Shown here piece after piece: positions 9,196 through 18,142 of a DNA stretch of 64,000 bases. Under the pieces are notes generated by a model. The model was not told the origin of the DNA and did not search any database. It worked only from the letters and a program-made list of their open reading frames with translations. Both the position numbers and the translations under genes were made by a program. The number at the start of each line of letters is the position of its first letter. Position 1 is the stretch's first letter. Source of the stretch: Hydrogenophilales bacterium. Its GTDB lineage: Bacteria; Pseudomonadota; Gammaproteobacteria; Burkholderiales; Thiobacillaceae. The stretch lies in assembly GCA_016195805.1 (NCBI GenBank), contig JACPYT010000003.1, forward strand, positions 1-64,000, read 5' to 3'.

Positions 9196-9891
9196 TCAAT
9201 CCGCCTTCGAGGTCACCTGCCGCTGCAGGATGTTGGAAAACTCCTCCATGAAGCTTTCCATACGGTTGGCCAGGCGGTCGATATCGTGGGTGTAGCGGTT
9301 GTAGCCGACCACGGCCGGAATCGCGGCGAACAGGCCCATGGCGGTGGCGATCAGCGCTTCGGCGATGCCGGGCGCGACCTGCGCCAGCGTCGCCTGCGCC
9401 ACGCTCGACAACCCCATGAACGCGATCATGATGCCCCACACCGTGCCGAACAGGCCGACGTAGGGCGACACCGATCCGACCGTGGCGAGAAACGACAGGT
9501 GCGACTCGAGGCCGTCGAGTTCGCGCTGGTAGGTCGCACGCATCGCACGGCGGGTGCCGTCGATGATGACGTTGAGCGACAGCCCCGCCTGGTGCCGCAG
9601 CTTCATGAATTCGCGAAAGCCGGCTTCGAAGATGCGTTCCATTTCGCCCGCGCCTTCGCGTTCACCGGCCACCCGCTGATAGATGGCGTTCATGTCGCCG
9701 CCGCCCCAGAATTCGCGCTCGAAACGGTCGGTCACGCGTATCGCGCGCTTGAGGGAAAACATCTTGATGAAGATGAACCACCACGACATCAACGAAGCGC
9801 CCAGCAACAGCGCCATGACGATCTGGACCGGCGTCGAGGCATGGAGGATGAGATGGAACAGCGAGAGGTCTTGACCGAGTTCAGGGTTCAC
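9196..9891 (-). CDS. tolQ: Tol-Pal system protein TolQ
   Basis: TolQ is the inner-membrane channel component of the Tol motor. The 231-residue protein has three membrane helices, one near residues 19-43 and a pair in the C-terminal half with the MotA/TolQ/ExbB signature around SPYVGLFGTVWGIM and GLFAAIPAVVGYN. A GTG start at 9891 overlaps the ybgC stop by four bases (GTGA), supporting coupled translation. Confidence 0.95.
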   Translation of the reverse strand: MNPELGQDLSLFHLILHASTPVQIVMALLLGASLMSWWFIFIKMFSLKRAIRVTDRFEREFWGGGDMNAIYQRVAGEREGAGEMERIFEAGFREFMKLRHQAGLSLNVIIDGTRRAMRATYQRELDGLESHLSFLATVGSVSPYVGLFGTVWGIMIAFMGLSSVAQATLAQVAPGIAEALIATAMGLFAAIPAVVGYNRYTHDIDRLANRMESFMEEFSNILQRQVTSKAD

Positions 9892-10289
9892 GTTGCGGGG
9901 GCCAATGCTTGTAGAAGGGGCTCGGGTATTTTAACGGGTTTGAAACGCGCCGCATCGACGCAGGCGAGCGTCACCACGGCTACTGCCAGACGGTCGGACC
10001 CGCGCATAAGTTCCTGGCGTACGCTGAGGCTGGCGCGCCCGGCTTCGTGCAGCGTGACCGATACATCGAGCTGCTCGTTGAAGCGCGCCGGCGACAGGTA
10101 ATCGATTTCCACCCGCCGCACCACGAAGACGACACCCCGCTCGTCGCGCAGGACATCCTGTTCGAACCCGAATGCACGCAGCCACTCGCTGCGCGCGCGT
10201 TCCATGAATTTGAGATAGTTGGCGTAATACACCACACCGCCCGCGTCGGTATCCTCCCAGTAGACGCGAACCGGCCAGACAAACGCCAT
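9888..10289 (-). CDS. ybgC: Acyl-CoA thioesterase YbgC
   Basis: YbgC is a hotdog-fold thioesterase encoded at the head of the tol-pal operon. The 133-residue protein shows the 4-hydroxybenzoyl-CoA thioesterase motif YWEDTDAGGVVYYANYLKF with the catalytic Asp, and ERARSEWLR after it. The ATG at 10289 overlaps the ruvB stop (TGATG), so the ruv and tol genes form one translationally linked series. Confidence 0.93.
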   Translation of the reverse strand: MAFVWPVRVYWEDTDAGGVVYYANYLKFMERARSEWLRAFGFEQDVLRDERGVVFVVRRVEIDYLSPARFNEQLDVSVTLHEAGRASLSVRQELMRGSDRLAVAVVTLACVDAARFKPVKIPEPLLQALAPAT

Positions 10290-11317
10290 CAAAACAGGTC
10301 CGCGTTCGGCTCGGTGGGCGTAGCCAGTCCGAGATGGCGATACGCCAGCGGGGTGGCGATGCGGCCGCGCGGGGTGCGCTGCAGATAGCCCTGCTGGATC
10401 AGGAAGGGCTCGAGCACGTCCTCGATGGTGTCGCGCTCCTCGCCGATGGCTGCAGCGAGGTTGTCCAGTCCGACCGGGCCGCCCATGAATTTCTCGACCA
10501 CGGCCGACAGCAGCTTCCTGTCCATCACGTCGAGTCCGGCACGGTCGACGTCGAGCATCACCAGCGCGGCGTCGGCCACCGCACCGGTGGCCTGCCCTTC
10601 CGCCTTCACGTCGGCGTAATCGCGCACCCGGCGCAACAGACGGTTGGCGATACGCGGGGTGCCGCGCGAACGGCGGGCGATTTCCAGCGCGCCGGCTTCG
10701 TCCAGATTCATCTGCAGCAGGCCCGCCGAACGATGGACGATGAAGCCCAGTTCTTCCGCCGAGTAGAACTCCAGCCGGGCGACAATGCCGAAACGGTCGC
10801 GCAGCGGATTGGTCAGCATGCCCGCGCGCGTGGTGGCGCCGACCAGGGTGAACGGCGGCAGGTCGAGCTTGACCGAGCGCGCCGCCGGCCCTTCGCCGAT
10901 CATGATGTCGATCTGGAAATCCTCCAGCGCCGGATACAGCACTTCCTCGACCACCGGCGAGAGACGATGAATCTCGTCGATGAACAGCACGTCGTGCGGC
11001 TCCAGGTTGGTCAACAGCGCCGCGAGGTCGCCTGCGCGCTCGAGCACCGGGCCGGAAGTCTGGCGCAGGTTGACCCCCATCTCGCGCGCGATGATGTGCG
11101 CCAGCGTGGTCTTGCCCAGTCCCGGCGGACCGAACAGCAGCACGTGGTCGAGCGCCTCGCTGCGCTTACGCGCCGCGTGGATGAAGATTTCGAGCTGTTC
11201 GCGTGCCTTGGCCTGACCGACGTATTCGGCCAGCGTGCGCGGCCGCAGCGCGCGTTCGATCTGCTCTTCCTGCGGGCTGACGGCGGCGGGGGCAATGAGA
11301 CGGTCGGTTTCGATCAT
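10289..11317 (-). CDS. ruvB: Holliday junction branch migration ATPase RuvB
   Basis: RuvB is the hexameric AAA+ motor that drives branch migration with RuvA. The 342-residue protein begins at the ATG at 11317 (MIETDR), the usual family N-terminus. It contains Walker [10 protein letters not shown], Walker B LFIDEIH, sensor 1 VGATTR and the C-terminal winged helix ending [13 protein letters not shown]. Unlike the common ruvA-ruvB adjacency, a diguanylate cyclase gene separates it from ruvA. Confidence 0.97.
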   Translation of the reverse strand: MIETDRLIAPAAVSPQEEQIERALRPRTLAEYVGQAKAREQLEIFIHAARKRSEALDHVLLFGPPGLGKTTLAHIIAREMGVNLRQTSGPVLERAGDLAALLTNLEPHDVLFIDEIHRLSPVVEEVLYPALEDFQIDIMIGEGPAARSVKLDLPPFTLVGATTRAGMLTNPLRDRFGIVARLEFYSAEELGFIVHRSAGLLQMNLDEAGALEIARRSRGTPRIANRLLRRVRDYADVKAEGQATGAVADAALVMLDVDRAGLDVMDRKLLSAVVEKFMGGPVGLDNLAAAIGEERDTIEDVLEPFLIQQGYLQRTPRGRIATPLAYRHLGLATPTEPNADLF

Positions 11318-11352
11318 GACGCCGGAGGCGGAGGAGCGGACAAGCGCGAATT

Positions 11353-12846
11353 CTACTCCGTGCCGTCCGCGCCCGGCGCAGCGTCCTGCACCAGCTGGCC
11401 ACGCCCGCGCGCCTTGGCCTGATAGAGCGCACGATCTGCGCGCGCGAGGGCATCGTTGAGCGTGTCGCCGGATGCGCTGCCCAGCCAGGTCTGCCCCGCA
11501 CTGAGTCCCGTATTCAACTCGAGGCCGAAGGCATTCAGCTCGCTTCTGAAATGGTCGCTCAGGCGTTGGTACCACGCGTCCACACCGGCGGCGTCAAGGT
11601 CTGACAACAGCACGGCAAATTCGTCGCCGGCCAGACGCGCGGCCAGATCGGCGCGCCGGGTCAGCGCTTTGAGCGACTGCGCCAGGGCGAGCAGGACCTG
11701 ATCCCCCACCCCATGTCCGTAACGGTCGTTGACCCCCTTGAAATGATCGATGTCGAGCATGACCAGGGCGACAGGATGCTGCCGTTCTGCAAGCCCCTGC
11801 GCCTGGGGGAAACGGGTCTCGAATGCGCGCCGGTTGGGCAGCCCCGTAAGCGGATCGGTCAGACTCAGATGCGCCAGCCGCGCCCGCTGTTCCTGCAGAT
11901 GCAGGGCAATCATGTTGATGTCAGCCGCCACCGTCTCGAACTCGACATAGCGCGGCACGATGGTGGGAACGGGTTCATCACGCGCCAATGCGGTCAGCGC
12001 GTCGACCGTGGACACGATGTCGCGCCGCATGGTGCGACGCAACCGCACCATGCCGACCACCAGCACCAGCAGCACGGCTCCCAGGGTCAGCAAGCCTGCC
12101 ATCACCTGCCGCCAGCCGCTGCGTGTCAGCCATTGCACCGGAGTCTGCACGATGAGGGTCCAGCCCGTATCCGCCACAGGCAGGCGGAGTTCACGCATGG
12201 GCCCATTTATTTCGCCGCGGCTGACGATCGTTTGTCCGCTCTCATCCGCGAGCGCAATGGCATGGCCGGGCTGGATCGCAGCATCGATCACGCGCTGGAA
12301 CTGGGTCAGGTGCATGCTCAGAAACACGCCGCCCAGCATGTCGCCCCTGACATCGCGCACGGGGGCGATCAGGTCGACATGTTCTGCGCCGGTCAGCTCG
12401 CGATGCATCAGCAAACGGCCATCCGTCAGCGCGCCCGGCCGCCGCAGATCCTGCCGGCACGCCGGGCCGATGCGCAATGCTTCAGCTTCGCCCTGCGGAT
12501 CGACCAGCGCCAATCCGAGTATCTCGGGCAACAGTCGCTGGCGCGACAGAGCCCATTGCTGCTTCTCATCCGTCGAGCCGAACTGCATCACGTCCTGCAA
12601 TTCCGGATCGCGCGCCAGATTGGCGAGCAGCATGCGGTAATAGTCCAGCCGCCGTATCAGGTTGGCATTCGTCTGCTCGGCCTCATGCTGGATGAACTGC
12701 TGCTGGTCCTCCCGGCTCGATTCGAGACTGAACCACAGGCTGAGTCCGATCCCTGAGCCGAACATGCCGACCACGCTCAGCAACAGCCACCCCAGATGGC
12801 GCTGCAGGGATGCCGAAGGTCGATGGGGCTGAGCGGGTTCCGGCAT
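11353..12846 (-). CDS. Membrane diguanylate cyclase with periplasmic sensor domain
   Basis: This 497-residue protein should make cyclic di-GMP from GTP. One membrane helix lies near residues 19-41 and another near 245-270, enclosing a ~200-residue periplasmic sensor that resembles Cache-type domains. A linker leads to the GGDEF domain (~330-485). The active-site motif reads AGDEF rather than GGDEF, a variant found in active cyclases. The Mg/GTP segment [19 protein letters not shown] is intact. RRAD five residues before AGDEF fits the RxxD product-inhibition site. It lies 12 bases after ruvA and 35 before ruvB, so it is probably expressed with repair genes. The signal is unknown. Confidence 0.9.
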   Translation of the reverse strand: MPEPAQPHRPSASLQRHLGWLLLSVVGMFGSGIGLSLWFSLESSREDQQQFIQHEAEQTNANLIRRLDYYRMLLANLARDPELQDVMQFGSTDEKQQWALSRQRLLPEILGLALVDPQGEAEALRIGPACRQDLRRPGALTDGRLLMHRELTGAEHVDLIAPVRDVRGDMLGGVFLSMHLTQFQRVIDAAIQPGHAIALADESGQTIVSRGEINGPMRELRLPVADTGWTLIVQTPVQWLTRSGWRQVMAGLLTLGAVLLVLVVGMVRLRRTMRRDIVSTVDALTALARDEPVPTIVPRYVEFETVAADINMIALHLQEQRARLAHLSLTDPLTGLPNRRAFETRFPQAQGLAERQHPVALVMLDIDHFKGVNDRYGHGVGDQVLLALAQSLKALTRRADLAARLAGDEFAVLLSDLDAAGVDAWYQRLSDHFRSELNAFGLELNTGLSAGQTWLGSASGDTLNDALARADRALYQAKARGRGQLVQDAAPGADGTE

Positions 12847-12858
12847 GGATAAGGGGAT

Positions 12859-13434
12859 TCAGCTCTTCGACAAGGCCCGCAACGCCTGCCGGATCGCCTC
12901 GCCCACCGGCAGGTCGGGCGGCAGCTTGCGCACGGCATCGCTGGTTTCGCGCTCGTTGTAACCAAGCGCCAGCAAGGCCTGGCGCACGTCGTCCGATACG
13001 CCGGCCGTTTCCGGGCTGGCGATCGCACCAGCGAACACCGGCTTGCCCTTCAGTTCGAGCAGCAGGCGCTCGGCGGTTTTCTTGCCGATGCCGGGCACCT
13101 TGACGATGCGGCCGATTTCCTGCGTGGCAATCGCCGCCGACAGGTCATTGACCGACAGGCCGGACAACACCGACAGCGCGGTCTTGGCGCCGATGCCGGA
13201 GACTTTCAGCAATTCGCGAAATGCCGCGCGCTCGATCTCGCTGCCGAAGCCATATAGCAGGTGCGCATCCTCGCGGATGGCCAGGTGGGTGAGCAGGCTG
13301 ATCTTTTCGCCGATCGCGGGCAGGTTGTAGAACGTGCTCATCGGCACGTCGATTTCGTAGCCGACACCATTCACGTCCACCAGCACTTGCGGCGGCTGCT
13401 TGGCGGCGAGCGTGCCGGTGATGCGCCCAATCAT
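12859..13434 (-). CDS. ruvA: Holliday junction DNA-binding protein RuvA
   Basis: RuvA binds four-way junctions and loads RuvB. The 191-residue protein begins MIGRITGTL, the family N-terminus, at the ATG at 13434; an ATG three codons upstream is less typical. Helix-hairpin-helix motifs lie at about residues 70-130 ([18 protein letters not shown] and [20 protein letters not shown]). The C-terminal RuvB-contact domain ends near ALRALSKS. Confidence 0.96.
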   Translation of the reverse strand: MIGRITGTLAAKQPPQVLVDVNGVGYEIDVPMSTFYNLPAIGEKISLLTHLAIREDAHLLYGFGSEIERAAFRELLKVSGIGAKTALSVLSGLSVNDLSAAIATQEIGRIVKVPGIGKKTAERLLLELKGKPVFAGAIASPETAGVSDDVRQALLALGYNERETSDAVRKLPPDLPVGEAIRQALRALSKS

Positions 13435-13518
13435 GGCGCGCATCCGTTAAGTAAGGCGCGCCCGATCACAGGGCGCATCCCTTCAAATACAGCATTGCCT
13501 ATCATGTGGAATCCTCGT

Positions 13519-14034
13519 TCATACCAGTCGCCCACCTTTGACGCGATAGCCCGCCGTGGACTGCGTGCCCAGTCGGCTGCCGTGCGCATGGGTGATGGCG
13601 CAGGCAAGGGCATCGGCGGCATCGGCCGTCGGCGCGACGGGCAGGGCCAGCAGACGCTTGACCATTTCCTGAACCTGCTCCTTGGCGGCCTTGCCATGCC
13701 CGACCACCGCCTGCTTGATCTGCAGCGCGGTATATTCCGCCACCATCAGCTCATTCGACACCGCGGCGCAGATCGCGGCGCCGCGCGCCTGCCCCAGTAG
13801 CAGCGTCGATTGCGGGTTGACGTTGACGAAGACGATTTCCACCGCGCAGGTATCGGGCTGGTAGGTGGCGATCACCTCGTTGAGACCTGCAAACAGTACG
13901 CCGAGCCGCTGCGGCAGGCTGCCCTCGCCGCTCTTGATCACGCCACTGGCAATATAAGCCAGCTTCTGCCCGGTCTGTTCGATCACACCGAAGCCGGTGA
14001 GGCGCAGACCGGGATCGATGCCGAGGATGCGCAA
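13519..14034 (-). CDS. ruvC: Crossover junction endodeoxyribonuclease RuvC
   Basis: RuvC resolves Holliday junctions. The 171-residue RNase H-fold protein starts [19 protein letters not shown] with the first catalytic Asp (D7), carries the catalytic Glu in AVEIVFVN and ends with the Asp pair in [13 protein letters not shown]. The start codon is TTG at 14034, with GGAG about ten bases upstream. It lies 8 bases from the yebC stop. Confidence 0.96.
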   Translation of the reverse strand: MRILGIDPGLRLTGFGVIEQTGQKLAYIASGVIKSGEGSLPQRLGVLFAGLNEVIATYQPDTCAVEIVFVNVNPQSTLLLGQARGAAICAAVSNELMVAEYTALQIKQAVVGHGKAAKEQVQEMVKRLLALPVAPTADAADALACAITHAHGSRLGTQSTAGYRVKGGRLV

Positions 14035-14042
14035 AGGGAGGT

Positions 14043-14774
14043 TTACTCCGGCAACACGGCGTTGGTGTAGACATCCTGCACGTCGTCGAGCGAATCGAGC
14101 GCGTCGAGGATTTTCTGCATCTTCACCGCGTCGTCGCCGGTCAGTTCGGTCTCCGCTTCGGGGCGCATGGTGATCTCGGCGACCGCCGGCTTGAAGCCGG
14201 CTTTTTCAAGCGCCTCCTTCACCGCCTCGAAGGCCTTGGGATCGGGCGAGGTCAGCACCTCGATCGAACCGTCGTCATTGGGGATGATGTCGTCGGCGCC
14301 GGCCTCCAGCGCGGCGTCCATCACCGCCTCTTCGCTCGCGCCCGGCTCCAGGATGATCTGGCCGCAGTGCTTGAACTGGAACGCCACGCAGCCGTCGGTG
14401 CCCATGTTGCCGCCGTGCTTGGTGAAGGCGTGGCGGACGTCGGCGACGGTGCGCGTCTTGTTGTCGGTGAGGCAGTCGACCATCACCGCGACGCCGCCGA
14501 TGCCGTAGCCTTCGTAGCGCGCTTCCTCATAGTTGACGCCTTCGAGCTGGCCGGTGCCGCGCTTGATCGCGTTTTCAATGTTGTCCTTCGGCAACGACTC
14601 GGCCTTGCCCTTCTCGATCGCCAGCCGCAGACGCGGGTTCATCGCGGGGTCGCCGCCGCCCATTTTGGCGGCCACGGTGATTTCCTTGATAAGCTTGGTA
14701 AAGATCTTGCCGCGCTTGGCATCCTGGCGCCCCTTGCGGTGCTGGATGTTGGCCCATTTCGAATGTCCTGCCAT
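14043..14774 (-). CDS. yebC: YebC/PmpR/TACO1 family protein
   Basis: This 243-residue protein belongs to the YebC/TACO1 family. Members were described as transcription regulators and more recently linked to translation of difficult proline stretches; which applies here is unknown. The signature [20 protein letters not shown] opens the protein and [20 protein letters not shown] follows. It heads the leftward ruv-tol gene series, as in many beta- and gammaproteobacteria. Confidence 0.95.
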   Translation of the reverse strand: MAGHSKWANIQHRKGRQDAKRGKIFTKLIKEITVAAKMGGGDPAMNPRLRLAIEKGKAESLPKDNIENAIKRGTGQLEGVNYEEARYEGYGIGGVAVMVDCLTDNKTRTVADVRHAFTKHGGNMGTDGCVAFQFKHCGQIILEPGASEEAVMDAALEAGADDIIPNDDGSIEVLTSPDPKAFEAVKEALEKAGFKPAVAEITMRPEAETELTGDDAVKMQKILDALDSLDDVQDVYTNAVLPE

Positions 14775-14794
14775 GTCGATTCCAACGCAAAATA

Positions 14795-15811
14795 ATGCGC
14801 AATTCTAGCATTCCGGCCACTTCGCTCCGCCTCGGCATCGACCTCGGCGGCACCAAGATCGAACTCGTCGCCCTCGATGCCGAAGGCCGCGAAATCCTGC
14901 GCCGCCGCGTGCCGACCCCGCAGGACGACTATCTCGCGACCGTGGCCGCGGTCGCCGCGCTGGTGCACCAGGCCGAATTCGAGCTAGGGCAGCATGGCTC
15001 GGTCGGCATCGGCACCCCCGGCGCCATCTCGCCCGCGAGCGGCCTGATGAAGAACTGCAACTCGACCCGCCTCAATGGCCGCCCCCTGCAGGAAGACCTC
15101 GAACGCGCGCTGAACCGTGAAGTACGGCTGGCCAACGATGCCGACTGTTTTGCCCTGTCGGAGGCCATCGACGGCGCCGCTGCCGGCGCCGGCAGCGTAT
15201 TCGGCGTGATCCTCGGCACCGGTGTCGGCGGCGGCGTGGTGGTGCATGGCAAGCTGCTGAAGGGGGCCAATGCCATCGCCGGCGAATGGGGACACTCGCC
15301 CCTGCCCTACTTCCAGTTCGCCCATGCGCAGGCCGACCGCGTCAGCACCGGGCAACATCCGGCCACCGGAGAAATCATCCTGCACCCATGGCCGAGCCCG
15401 CGCGAACTCGACGCCGCGCCCGCCTGCTATTGCGGCAAGAAAGGCTGCATCGAAACCTGGCTGTCGGGTCCCGCGCTGGCCGCCGACCACGTGCGCTACG
15501 GCGGCGAGGACCTGCCTGCGCACGAAATCGTGCAGTTGGCGAATGCCGGCTACGGCCCCTGCAGCGCGACGCTGGCACGCTATGAAGAAAGGCTGGCGCG
15601 TGCGTTGGCCGGCGTGATCAACCTGATCGATCCCGATGTCATCGTGCTGGGCGGCGGATTGTCCAACATCGCCCGGCTGTACGACACCGTGCCACGGCTA
15701 TGGCCGCGCTATGTGTTCTCCGACCGCGTCGATACGAAACTGGTGCCGCCGAAGTACGGCGACTCCAGTGGCGTACGCGGCGCGGCATGGCTTTGGGACG
15801 GCGTTAGCTAA
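14795..15811 (+). CDS. ROK-family sugar kinase
   Basis: This 338-residue protein is a ROK kinase, probably a fructokinase or glucokinase type enzyme phosphorylating a hexose with ATP. It shows the phosphate motif [11 protein letters not shown] (residues ~13-23), the second nucleotide motif [14 protein letters not shown], the catalytic segment GEWGHSPLP and the zinc site [19 protein letters not shown]. It is divergent from yebC with only 20 bases between the starts. The sugar cannot be assigned from sequence alone. Confidence 0.9.
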   Translation: MRNSSIPATSLRLGIDLGGTKIELVALDAEGREILRRRVPTPQDDYLATVAAVAALVHQAEFELGQHGSVGIGTPGAISPASGLMKNCNSTRLNGRPLQEDLERALNREVRLANDADCFALSEAIDGAAAGAGSVFGVILGTGVGGGVVVHGKLLKGANAIAGEWGHSPLPYFQFAHAQADRVSTGQHPATGEIILHPWPSPRELDAAPACYCGKKGCIETWLSGPALAADHVRYGGEDLPAHEIVQLANAGYGPCSATLARYEERLARALAGVINLIDPDVIVLGGGLSNIARLYDTVPRLWPRYVFSDRVDTKLVPPKYGDSSGVRGAAWLWDGVS

Positions 15812-15841
15812 GGCACGGCAGAGCAAGCGTACGGAAGGCCG

Positions 15842-16408
15842 TCAGAGCCCGTCGATCCACGCCTTGAGCTGCTGTGCCTCGCGCACCAGCAGCTTCCTGT
15901 CCTGATAGACATGCGCAATCACGGCGACACCCTGCGCCCGGCCCAGCAGATGCAATGCGAGCGCCTCGGCCTGCCGCTTGTGCCCCAGTTCGACAAAACG
16001 CGCCGTCAGCCAGTCGCGGAACAGGTCGAACAGCACGCGCGCCGTGTGCTGGAGCACACGCCGGTCCTTGCCCAGTTCGGTATTGAGGCTGCCGATCGGG
16101 CAGCCGTATTCGACCAGTTCCATCTTGTGGCCGGTGATCATGTCGACGAATGCGCGCAGGCGCGCCCGCGGCGTGTCGTGTTCTGCCTCCCAGCGCGCCA
16201 GCAATGCACGGTAATCGTCGAGATAGCGTTCGACGACGGCCAAGAGGATCTCGTCCTTGGTCTTGAAATAATGATAGATGTTGCCGCGGAACAGACCGGA
16301 GGCTTCGACGATACGGGTGAAAGACGTGCCGTCGTAGCCGTGCTCGTAGAACAGCCTTCTCGCGCATTCGACGATGTCCGCGCGCGTCTTTTCACCCTTA
16401 CTTGCCAT
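15842..16408 (-). CDS. TetR-family transcriptional regulator
   Basis: This 188-residue repressor-type protein has an N-terminal TetR helix-turn-helix (residues ~6-52, ending GLFRGNIYHYFKTKDEILLAVVERY) and a C-terminal domain with the segment YGCPIGSLNTELG seen in the TetR_C group near AcuR/YxaF-like regulators. The ATG at 16408 is preferred; starts 3 and 11 codons upstream exist. It is the last gene of an apparent three-gene leftward operon (dehydrogenase, redoxin, TetR). The twin dyads at 18035-18068 are its likely operators. Confidence 0.88.
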   Translation of the reverse strand: MASKGEKTRADIVECARRLFYEHGYDGTSFTRIVEASGLFRGNIYHYFKTKDEILLAVVERYLDDYRALLARWEAEHDTPRARLRAFVDMITGHKMELVEYGCPIGSLNTELGKDRRVLQHTARVLFDLFRDWLTARFVELGHKRQAEALALHLLGRAQGVAVIAHVYQDRKLLVREAQQLKAWIDGL

Positions 16409-16437
16409 GTGCGGCATTGTACGTCCTGCCTGCCGGC

Positions 16438-16998
16438 TCACCCCAACTGCCGCACGTGACGTTCAATCCGCTGCAGCGGGAGGTGATCGCCAATGTCGCG
16501 CCCGTAGTAGGCTTCGGCGATGAGTCCGTCCGGTGCGATCAGGAAGTCAGCGGGAATACGATGGATGCCCCCTTGCACACCGCCGGGCAGATAACCCTTG
16601 CCAACGACCGAGCGGGTGATTTCGGGCAGCCGGGTCAGCCAGGCTGCGGCAAAACCTGCCCAGCTGTGACCCACGCCGTACAGCGCATACAGGCGCTGCT
16701 CCGGGTCGGGAAGCAATGGGAACGGCGGCTCGCGGGCACCCACATACTTCAACAATGCGTCTGCGGGAGACTGGAATACCGCCAGCATGTCGAGTCCCTG
16801 CGTCTGCCAGGCGGCGTGCCGCTGCGCGAGATCGTGTACCCTGAGGTTGCACAGCGGACAGGAAGCGTAGCGGTAGAAGGACAGCAGTACGTGGCGCCCA
16901 CGATATTGCTCGAGGCTGATGCCATGCTCACGCCCGAGCACCGCGGAGGAAAAGGCGGGGGCCACGTCCCCCGCCGCGAGCCTGGTTCCTGGTTCCAT
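16438..16998 (-). CDS. Peroxiredoxin-like (AhpC/TSA) protein
   Basis: This 186-residue cytoplasmic protein has a thioredoxin-like fold of the AhpC/TSA or redoxin group. The likely active site is CPLC in SFYRYASCPLCNLRVHDLA (Cys ~48 and 51), after LEQYRGRHVLLSFYRY. It may reduce peroxides or act as a thiol oxidoreductase. The C-terminal part has PADFLIAPDGLIAEAYYG, typical of the group. It begins 9 bases after the upstream dehydrogenase stop. Confidence 0.82.
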   Translation of the reverse strand: MEPGTRLAAGDVAPAFSSAVLGREHGISLEQYRGRHVLLSFYRYASCPLCNLRVHDLAQRHAAWQTQGLDMLAVFQSPADALLKYVGAREPPFPLLPDPEQRLYALYGVGHSWAGFAAAWLTRLPEITRSVVGKGYLPGGVQGGIHRIPADFLIAPDGLIAEAYYGRDIGDHLPLQRIERHVRQLG

Positions 16999-17007
16999 GG
17001 TTTCCCC

Positions 17008-18018
17008 TCAGGCCAGCGGGCGCGCCATCGACATCGGCCGCGTCTGCCGGACGGACATCTCCCCCATCTGCAGACGGAGTGCCTCGCGCCAATCGTGCCG
17101 GGGATGGTAGCCAAGCAACCGGGCGGCCTTGTCGTTGTCGACACCGACTTCTTCCATCAGATGGATGATGCTGCGCGTCACCAGCGGCTCCCATGGCACG
17201 ATGGGATCGAGCTTTTCCATCAGCCATGCGAACGGATACGCCAGCGCGAACGGCACGCCGAAATGCGGCTGAGGCAGCCCATGGACCTTGTGCAGATGAG
17301 CGACGACGTCGCGCACCCTCGGCACGGTCGGGCCAACGATGTTGAAACCTTCGTAGGCGCTGAGCCCTTTCGCCTTGACCGCGTGCGCAAAGGCCTGGCC
17401 GATGTCGCGCCCGTCGACGATGGGCAGGCTGGTGCGGCCGCCAGCGACCCATGGCACCAGATGGGTCTTTAATCTTGGCACGAGGATGGGCAGCACGCCG
17501 AGCGCATAGCGGCGCCCTGCGAAGATGCCGAGGCGCAGGTTGACCACCTGAAAATTGGCGTTCGCCGCATCACGCAGCGCGTTTTCGATCCGTACGATAT
17601 TGCACAGGTGCGGCCAGAAGGGTCGCATGATGCCCTCGCTTTGCGGGTCGCTCGAACGTTCGGGCGCAGCGGCGCTCGTCGTGCTGGTGTTGATGAAGCG
17701 CCTGACGCCTGCCGCGCGTGCCGCCTCGATCAAGGCGAGACTGGGTTCGAGAAAGAGCCGGCGGGAAGGATCGGCATGGCCCCACAGCGAACTCCATGCC
17801 ATGGCGTTGCACAGGCAGTCCGCTCCGCCCACGGCCGCCTTTCTGAAGCCGGGGTCGCGCAGATCGCCCTCGCGCACTTCACCCTCGAATCCTGGAATCA
17901 GTTGCTTTCGGTCTCGACACACCGCAATGACGTGCACGTCATCGAACGCAGCCAGTGCCTCCAGAACATGGCTGCCGACAAACCCGGTCGCACCCGTGAC
18001 CACGACACACTTCTTCAT
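17008..18018 (-). CDS. NAD-dependent epimerase/dehydratase (extended SDR)
   Basis: This 336-residue protein has the extended short-chain dehydrogenase fold, with the dinucleotide site VVVTGATGFVGSHVLEAL at the N-terminus. A typical YxxxK is not obvious: the expected region reads NTSTTSAAAPERS with no clear catalytic Tyr, so activity may be atypical. The C-terminal half resembles 3-beta-HSD or NAD(P)-binding proteins of unknown substrate. It is the first gene of the operon with the redoxin and TetR genes; the operator-like dyads lie 17-50 bases before its ATG. Confidence 0.82.
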   Translation of the reverse strand: MKKCVVVTGATGFVGSHVLEALAAFDDVHVIAVCRDRKQLIPGFEGEVREGDLRDPGFRKAAVGGADCLCNAMAWSSLWGHADPSRRLFLEPSLALIEAARAAGVRRFINTSTTSAAAPERSSDPQSEGIMRPFWPHLCNIVRIENALRDAANANFQVVNLRLGIFAGRRYALGVLPILVPRLKTHLVPWVAGGRTSLPIVDGRDIGQAFAHAVKAKGLSAYEGFNIVGPTVPRVRDVVAHLHKVHGLPQPHFGVPFALAYPFAWLMEKLDPIVPWEPLVTRSIIHLMEEVGVDNDKAARLLGYHPRHDWREALRLQMGEMSVRQTRPMSMARPLA

Positions 18019-18034
18019 CTCTCTTCCTTTTATT

Positions 18035-18068
18035 GGACTATTGTCTTAATATATTAGGACAGTTGTCC
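18035..18068 (-). promoter_or_regulatory. Twin operator-like dyads before the SDR-redoxin-TetR operon
   Basis: The dyads GGACTATTGTCT (18035-18046) and GGACAGTTGTCC (18057-18068) share the half-sites GGAC/GTCC and are centred 22 bp apart, about two helical turns. They surround the AT-rich segment TAATATATTA, a plausible promoter core. TetR proteins often repress their own operon through such pairs, so the TetR at 15842-16408 is the candidate ligand-responsive repressor. Confidence 0.6.
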
Positions 18069-18079
18069 TTTTATTTGAA

Positions 18080-18119
18080 GAAAAAAAACGGCCGGTTGCC
18101 GCGCATGCGACAACCGGCC
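18080..18119 (-). terminator. Rho-independent terminator of the NDH-2 gene
   Basis: On the minus strand the nine-base stem GGCCGGTTG / CAACCGGCC (18090-18098 with 18111-18119) is followed by eight T residues. It lies 24 bases beyond the NDH-2 stop. Confidence 0.88.
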
Positions 18120-18142
18120 CGCCGGGGGAACCACAAAGACCG

